From Corbicula japonica (lineage: Eukaryota > Mollusca > Bivalvia > Venerida > Cyrenidae), in NCBI GenBank assembly GCA_038501625.1, contig JAZAYU010000004.1:17254957-17318956 (forward strand): DNA of 64,000 nucleotides, given 5' to 3'. Shown one piece after another: positions 58,001-64,000 of the stretch; within the stretch, counting starts at the first letter, position 1, and every line of letters starts with the position of its first letter. Below the pieces are notes generated by a model. It saw nothing but the letters and a program-made list of their open reading frames with translations. It was not told the origin of the DNA and ran no database searches. The position numbers and the translations under genes were made by a program.

Positions 58001-61000
58001 TCTCAAAAAGAGACTCTTTTGAGAAGACCAAAAGTGTGTGATCTGGCTGATAATTAAACTAGACTTATTTCTGTTTACCAATAAAACTCCATGATCACTC
58101 AATTTATAGAATAAAGCCCACTCATTATGTTCTATGACCTATTTACTGCCTTTTTTGAGACTGCCTTCAGGAGTCAAGAGGACATTTTTTATTAAGGTAT
58201 TAACTAAAAAATGTCAAGCTAATCTGTGCATAAAAGTGTTTATAATAGTTATTTTTTTCCAGTATATGTCAACAAAAACTTTATGATCTCACAAAGCTTG
58301 CACTGAAATATTCATATGTCCAGTCCAAATGAATCAGACACAACATTTTTTACGATCTTTGATTAGTATACCATTTTTTTGTCTTTAAGGAATAATCAAA
58401 ATAATTTACCTATCACTGTAACCCCTTTCGGCTATTGCAGGTCTTTTCGAGTCCCAGTAAACATCTCTATCCCGGGCATCAAATGCTCGCTTAGTAGCTC
58501 TACGCTGTTGCTCCTCTTGGATTCTGTAAGAAAGATTTTAATAAACATTCAATTTAATACACAAATGTCTCATGTGAACTTTAATGACAAAAAGTGTAGA
58601 CAAGTCCCATATTATAATAAAATAATTAACTAGATCAACACAATTTAATCATATTCATATGAATGTGGATTTGTAGGGATGTCAACAAATATCCGAATAT
58701 CCGGATATCAGGATACTAAGTCAGTATCCGGATACTAATTTCATATCCGAATATTCGTAAAAGTTAGTTAAAAATAATCTTAAACAGAATAAAATGCTTC
58801 AACTATTGCTTCTATACTCCTGTTCAGATGTCATAATCAGATAACTTGAGACTGTATATTGATCGTCATAAAACTGCCACAAGAAGTAACGCGGTGTTTG
58901 TTTAACAGATCAGGGGTGCGAAAACTGCATCCTTATTGCAATCATCCAGGTGGTCAGGACCATTGTTTGCCAATTATAGTAATCCACAAGTTATATTGAT
59001 ATGTGATTGTCTTCCAATTAGCGCTGTCAATTATTGTCAATTAAGTTTACCAATGTCCCCGTAATGCTGTCACGTTCATTGTCGAATATCTTGATTGTTA
59101 TTTTTCAGATAAAATATTTGGTGTAGTTTCGATCAAATAAAGTTGATAACAGCGAAGGAAATAATAATGAATAAATTATGAAATATTGTGCATTTGTTGT
59201 TCAACGTACCAGATAAATCTCAATGTCACAGCTAAGATCAAAACGTATCTAGATGTTTGAACGGTACAAAATTTTATTCAAAGTACAACTCTTTGAAGAA
59301 AAAAAGATGGACAGAGAAAAACCTTGAAAATTAAATCCAACATTCGTATGCAGAAGAACAAAATCGAGTTTAATAATTTAATTGCATAAAACGAAATCAA
59401 CAAGAGTCCACTCATTTTTCATCGTGAATTAGGGCCTACTATCGCCCTGGTCAAATCACGTGAATATATTTCAAGAGTTAAAAATAAAATCAAGAAGACT
59501 ATCGATCAATAGTTACAAAGCGCCTATTATCTGCGGCGACACTTGGCAGAAACAAAACACTTAAAATTAATTTTTCTTTTAAGTATCTCTTGACAAGTTT
59601 TCGTAGATCCGAAGTTCAGTTCTATGCGTTGAAAAAGGCGGGAATATTGACAACATCACGTAACAGACAAAGTCGCCGATCTATACAGTTATCCGGATAG
59701 TATTTGGATAGTATATACAGATATCCGGATACCGAAAATGGTGTCCGTTGACATCCCTAGTGATTTGTTGTAAACACAGCCCTGCCCCCACCATTCCATC
59801 AGATTAATGGGCTATGTCATACATAACTTGTGTCATGATAATCGAGATTTGATGTTAAACATTATCTTGAAAATTGTAAAAGAAGATGATGATCCCTACA
59901 GCAATGGACTGAACCACTTGCAAATTCTGTCAAGATTATATACACTTGAAAAACATTTAACAATACATGTAAATATTTATGTTTAATGATTCAAGTATCT
60001 ATCTTGAAAACTGTAGAAGATGACCCTGCCCAAAATCAACAAATAACGGATTGGGCTACATGAAATATATGTCAAACATATCTACACTTCTGGATTGAAT
60101 CCATATTTGATGGTTTTCATTTGGGTATGGAAAACAGTTGGGTTGTTTAAAATGTGTGAGGCTTCACGCGTACTTTTTTTAAAAACCATGCTTCTCCATG
60201 CCCCTCCAACAAATAATAATATAATCAGTAGCAAGATGTGTCACATTCTACAACTGACTGACCCTCCAACTAGCCAATCGGATGATGGCTACTATATACC
60301 CCTAAATATTTCATTTGCAGAAGTATAAAAGGGTTCTCAATAAATTTCTACTGAAAAGCATTGTATGTTTAGTTACCTGAGTTGTTCGAGTCTTCTCTTT
60401 TCTTCTCTCTCCCTCTCAAGTCTTTCTCGCTCAATCTGTTCCAGCCTCAGACGCTCTAGTCGCTGAGCTTCTAACCTTTCCTTCTCCAGCTGCTCTCGCT
60501 CACGTCTGAAAAACACATGACCTCATACAATGTTGGCATACTGATTTTTGATTGCTTCAACTTTAATAGAAGCAGTAGCCTCTGAAAGTATGAACTATTA
60601 AGTGTAAAACTTGGAAAGTAAAAAATATGTTATACGAGGTAAAATATTCATAAACTCATTTTACCAATGATCAATTTCTCTTAACACTTTTAAATAATTT
60701 TTGTTAATGGGTTAAAAAGATGCTTAATCTCCCTCTCTGAGAATCAAGCTTAATGTTTCTGATAATCAAAAGAAATGCACATGCTCTCCTCAAGCTTAGT
60801 GCTAATCAATTAAAGTTTTTGACCACCACAACAGGTTTTCTTTCAGTTTGACACAGTAACAACGGTGATTTTTTTTTTAAACTTCAAAGACCCATTTTAA
60901 GTGTATAGAATATCTAGGTAAATATAGTTAGGAACTCGACCTATCTTATAATTCTTTCCAAAATAGTCTATATTTTAAATTTCAAACCAGACTTTTTTTA

Positions 61001-63410
61001 TGAACACCTATTGTTCTGAGAACTGAACAAAGGTCTACCTACCTGAGCCTCTCTCGTTCTCTGCTCAGTTTGATGGCTTCTGTTCTCTGCTTCTGTTGGA
61101 CATCTCTCTGTCGTTGTCTCTCCCTCAGTAACTCGCGCTGTCTACGACGTTCCTGTTCTCTTATACGACGTTCCATCTGACGTAATCGCTCCCGTTCTCT
61201 CTCTTCCTTGATTTTGTCCAGTGAGAGAACATCTTTTTTGTCGTCTTTCTTAGACGAGGCTCCTCGTGATCGTGAGCGTGCCTTGTTGCTGCCTTCAGAC
61301 TTGCTTCCTTCTTTACCCTCCTCTTTTTTCTCTTCTTTTGCTGTTAAAGTTACATCATAATTTTTTTCATAATAAATTACATAATTATTTTTTCATAATA
61401 ATTTAACAGCCATAGTTGACATTTCTAATACAAATGTTTTTTGGTTGCTGGTAGAGAATTTTCAGTTGATGTTAGATGTAAGAATTATTTCTAGCTGTAT
61501 AAATCCTGGGCATGATTTGCCTCCTTTTCAATTAGCTTAACCCTTTCCTCCATAGATACACCTTTATTGCAAGGGCAAACATTTTAGATCCAGATGAACC
61601 GGCACATCTGTGCCATCTGATCAGGATCTAAACTGTTCACTTTTTGATTCATTAGATTATTTCTGACCAAAATGCGACCAGTGCAGATCCTGATCAGACA
61701 GCACAGATGTGCTGGCTGATATGGATCTACACTGGTTGCACATGCGTAAAACTGCTTATTTATGGAGGAAAGGGTTAAGAGAGGACCACTTTATTACAGA
61801 CATAACTGGTTAGCGAAACCCTTAATTTTCAAAGATTTACCATAAAAATATATCCATTATTGTATTTATTTACCTTCACTAGTTCCTTCTGCAGGCTTTG
61901 TATTGTCCCCTTCTGTCTTGACAGTCTCTTCTTCCTTCTCCACTGTTTCATTGGTCTTTTCTTCTTTCTTTTCTTTTTCCTCTCCCTGAACACTGATCAC
62001 CGGTTCCCCCTTTGTCTTGTCCATCACCACAGTGCGAGATTTCTCTTTAGAATCTGTTGGCAAAGTCAAAACTATGCTGACTTCTTTGCTTTCTTCAACT
62101 GAATAATTAAGGTCAAGTTTGTTCTTCATGCAATACCATATTTTGACTCAGTCTTTTTCCAAAAGAAAAAACCTTGTCCCTATCAAATAATATTGCAATC
62201 AACCTCAAAAACATAAAGAGGACCATATAATTTTTCCTTTGGCAGTTGACCTATAACTCAAAAATTATTTTGGGTTTTATCATGTGCAAACAGAGTCATC
62301 CAGATCAGCTAACATATCTGTCATCTGATCTAAATCTACATTGGACCCTTTTCAAAGAATTAAAAAGCAAACAGTGTAGATGCAATACCCTCTTAATAAT
62401 GATAAAGGCTGAAGGGTTGCCGTCACTGGCAAGCTGTATATTCATCGATATATTCAATGCCATGACTGTGATAAAAAGACTTATCTTCATGCAACAGTTA
62501 TTTAATTTCAAAGCATACATAGACAGGAAGAATTGCAATCCTAGAAATCCCAGTTGCCACTCACCAAGGGCGTCGATTCATTACTGGTTTTCTTCCCTTC
62601 TTCACTGGATCTTCTTGTATTATCATTTTCACATGTCAACCTACCTTTACTATCACCTGGCCTTTTATGATCTCTGTATCTATGTGGTGGAGATCGTCTG
62701 GAGCCCCGTCGAGTGTCATGCCGACCTCCGTATCTCCCATGACCTCTGTTCCTGTCTCTATCCCGACTGTGGTCTCTACGGTCCCTGTCCCGACTGTGAC
62801 GACTGTGATGGTGTTTATCTTTGCTGTCGTCTTTTTTCTCCTCTTTCTTTTCTCCATCCTTCTTTTCCTTGCTATCTTCCTTCTTCTCGTTGTCTGATTT
62901 ACCTTCAAGAAAATCAGTGTTGCTACCAGTAAAAGGTGGAACAAAAGGAGCGACTGCAAAAATACTTTGCTTAACTCTTCTAAGCTGTTATACAGTTATT
63001 CAAAATTAGTCAACAGCTTTGTATGCTTTAAAAAAGAAAGCAGTTAAGTAGACTTCTTTGATCAAAAAGACAGAGATTGGTTATGCCTAAAATTATTTAT
63101 TGCCAATTAATCCAGTTTTAACACAATGCAGCACAATCATGATGTTATCATGACAAAACCACTTATTTGCACTGGAAACTAGGGCATAGTTATTATTTGT
63201 GCCAGAAAAATAATGTTATTCGCTTATAAACCCTTTCTAGCTGATTGACCCCAAAATACAGCATTTTATCTAGTCTAGAGTGTATTGTGACAACAGTGAC
63301 TTACCATCTTCCTTTTTAGCAGGTGATGTAGTTTTCTGTTCTGGTTTCTTTTGTTCTGGTCTCTTGGTTGTTGGTTGGCTTTTGGCAGCAGAGCCTGGCT
63401 CATTCTTTGC
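52077..63410 (-). CDS. SAFB: scaffold attachment factor B-like (SAFB/SAFB2/SLTM), 3' portion, ten exons
   Basis: A nuclear matrix and RNA-binding protein of transcription and splicing control. Exons 5' to 3': 63410-63305, 62953-62645, 62053-61874, 61340-61043, 60505-60377, 58523-58410, 57737-57471, 57172-56877, 52907-52731, 52390-52077. All phases agree: 2190 nt, 729 residues, no stop before TAG. The first codons, AKNEP, equal the residues directly after the RRM in vertebrate SAFB, so SAP and RRM lie beyond 64000. Order: Lys/Glu- and Arg/Asp-rich linker, SRTVVMDKTKGEPVISV (about 144-160), SLDKIKEERERERLRQ opening an Arg/Glu coiled coil (about 239-350), DRDVYWDSKRPA, an Arg/Asp/Gly-rich tail and the family's C-terminal RRY. 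SAFB, SAFB2 and SLTM split within vertebrates, so the symbol stands for the ancestral gene. Confidence 0.96.
52510..52528. repeat. poly-G tract in a SAFB-like intron
   Basis: About 18-19 G; reads as poly-C in the transcript between the last two exons. Confidence 0.9.
52908..54960 (-). other. intron of the SAFB-like gene, nothing recognised
   Basis: Lower part of the 52908-56876 intron. AT-rich. TTTTCACTTTTTTCACTTTTCCAGCCATTTTT-like stretches occur near 54700 and 54835 as an old duplicate. No gene. Confidence 0.35.
54974..55218. mobile_element. GATCTGGATCTACACTG-family MITE, copy 12
   Basis: From CTTTACTCTAATGATACACC to ATATGGAGTAAAGGGTTAAA with both inner pairs. Confidence 0.75.
55783..56168 (-). 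mobile_element. ~380 bp MITE-like repeat, copy 2
   Basis: Ends CTACATATTTCGATTTC and the inverse ATCAAATTTCGATTTC. Collinear with the inverse of 35625-36003. Lies in the large intron of the SAFB-like gene. Confidence 0.75.
56170..56876 (-). other. intron of the SAFB-like gene, nothing recognised
   Basis: AT-rich; no features. Confidence 0.35.
57738..58409 (-). other. intron of the SAFB-like gene, nothing recognised
   Basis: AT-rich; no features. Confidence 0.35.
58674..59759. mobile_element. 1.09 kb hAT-type non-autonomous element
   Basis: Ends TAGGGATGTCAACAAATATC and, read inverted, TAGGGATGTCAACGGACACC. Both ends carry repeated ATATCCGGATA phrases just inside. The flanks TGGATTTG and GTGATTTG are an 8-bp duplication with two mismatches, as in hAT elements. 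No reading frame of length. It lies in the SAFB-like intron between exons 58523-58410 and 60505-60377. Confidence 0.85.
59768..60376 (-). other. intron of the SAFB-like gene, nothing recognised
   Basis: No coding signal. The 77-codon plus-strand frame is not supported. Confidence 0.35.
60506..61042 (-). other. intron of the SAFB-like gene, nothing recognised
   Basis: AT-rich; no features. Confidence 0.35.
61538..61778. mobile_element. GATCTGGATCTACACTG-family MITE, copy 13 (reference copy)
   Basis: The most complete copy: TTAACCCTTTCCTCCATAGA at the left and TTTATGGAGGAAAGGGTTAA at the right, with inner pairs TTTTAGATCCAGAT…ATCAGGATCTAAACTG and CAGTGCAGATCCTGATCAG…CTGATATGGATCTACACTG. So it is two hairpins inside one terminal inverted repeat. 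The flanks show no clear duplication beyond TTAA. Confidence 0.85.
62275..62395. mobile_element. GATCTGGATCTACACTG-family MITE, copy 14 (partial)
   Basis: GCAAACAGAGTCATCCAGATCAGC, here its core CATCCAGATCAGC, and TCTGATCTAAATCTACATTG, then AAAAGCAAACAGTGTAGATG. Confidence 0.6.
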
Positions 63411-64000
63411 CTGTGAAATGATTATACCAGTTTTAATCTCATGTGCATCTATCTACATTAGTTTCATCTAATACTGACATACTGCCATGGTTCTGAGATG
63501 CAGTATTAACCTCATTGTGGTGAAACATGTGTGAAGTTTGATTAAGGTCAATTGAAAACAAAGAACTTGCACACAAGTTTAAACTTGGCTCTTAGATAGT
63601 CATGATTTTAAGAGCACTCCAATTTACTAAACTTCACATCAGTCTCATCTGTTGAGAGTTAATCATACACTTGTGCACATAATTTTTCATTTATGAAATC
63701 ATATCAGGAAGGTAGTCTTGCTTATTTTACACCATTCAAGCTTTCTGGTAAATTCTCAACCATCAAGAATTACTGGCCTTCAATAATTAAAGCAATAGAA
63801 AATTAATTCCTAGATTCTCATCAAAATTTTGGGGAAAAATGGGGCGGGTGGGCATGTTTCATTTTTTGATTATTATTCTCACAGTTTCTACAACGCTTGT
63901 GTATTGCAAAGATAGATAAGATTCAAGACGACTATGAACTGCCGATTTGCACTTAAATGTTTCATACTGCGTTTTCATACTCTAACGATTCGTACTCGAA
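63411..64000 (-). other. intron of the SAFB-like gene reaching the window edge, nothing recognised
   Basis: The next upstream exon, expected to finish the RRM, is not within these ~590 bases. Confidence 0.5.

Noticed and set aside
62246..62932. 228-codon plus-strand frame
   Set aside because: It lies opposite a SAFB-like exon with strong splice signals and family residues, and continues through a MITE; an antisense shadow.

Overview
This is animal nuclear DNA: AT-rich, with split genes, canonical GT/AG introns and dense young mobile DNA. Three well supported protein genes have close vertebrate counterparts. The repeats (head-to-tail arrays of ~145-172 bp units between a GCTCACCTG/CAGGTGAGC hairpin pair and GACG microsatellites, many foldback MITEs) are the style known from bivalve molluscs. 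A bivalve is my inference; I cannot name the species.

Layout. 1-9.8 kb: intergenic repeats, namely the end of a hAT-like element, two large tandem-repeat elements of the Helitron-associated kind, and a palindromic element. 9.8-29.4 kb (minus strand): MFSD11, an UNC93-like twelve-helix major facilitator protein. Twelve coding exons join in frame into 450 residues, plus a downstream exon whose reading frame continues past the stop codon. Its introns hold many MITEs, a nested foldback element, a minisatellite, a 5S-like repeated unit and a large element with inverted arrays of a 12-base phrase. 30.1-32.9 kb (minus): a Mutator-like (MULE) transposase-derived gene in spliced pieces, a 303 bp MITE and an acidic repeat-coding fragment. 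33-42.5 kb: no confident host gene; a Tc1/mariner fossil, long palindromes, a tRNA-derived fragment and the 3' end of a CR1/Jockey-like LINE. 42.9-45.2 kb (plus): a complete SRSF2-like SR splicing factor in three exons. 45.5-52 kb: minisatellite and further tandem-repeat elements. 52.1-63.4 kb (minus): the last ten exons (729 codons with no break) of a SAFB/SLTM-type scaffold attachment factor; its SAP and RRM domains lie beyond the right edge.

The host genes do not form a pathway. Two of them (SRSF2-like and SAFB-like) encode nuclear RNA-binding splicing proteins. Exon limits were derived by hand from splice signals, frame continuity and remembered family sequences. No alignment or database search was run.

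Best candidates for something undescribed: (1) the in-frame, acidic 32-residue continuation of MFSD11 past its TGA; (2) a ~302 bp repeated unit with a 5S-rRNA-like internal promoter and a long hairpin; (3) a group of elements whose ends are arrays of short repeated phrases (GGCCTCA, GGGGTCGA, CATTWCC, TTTCGAG), one of which brackets MFSD11 exon 1.
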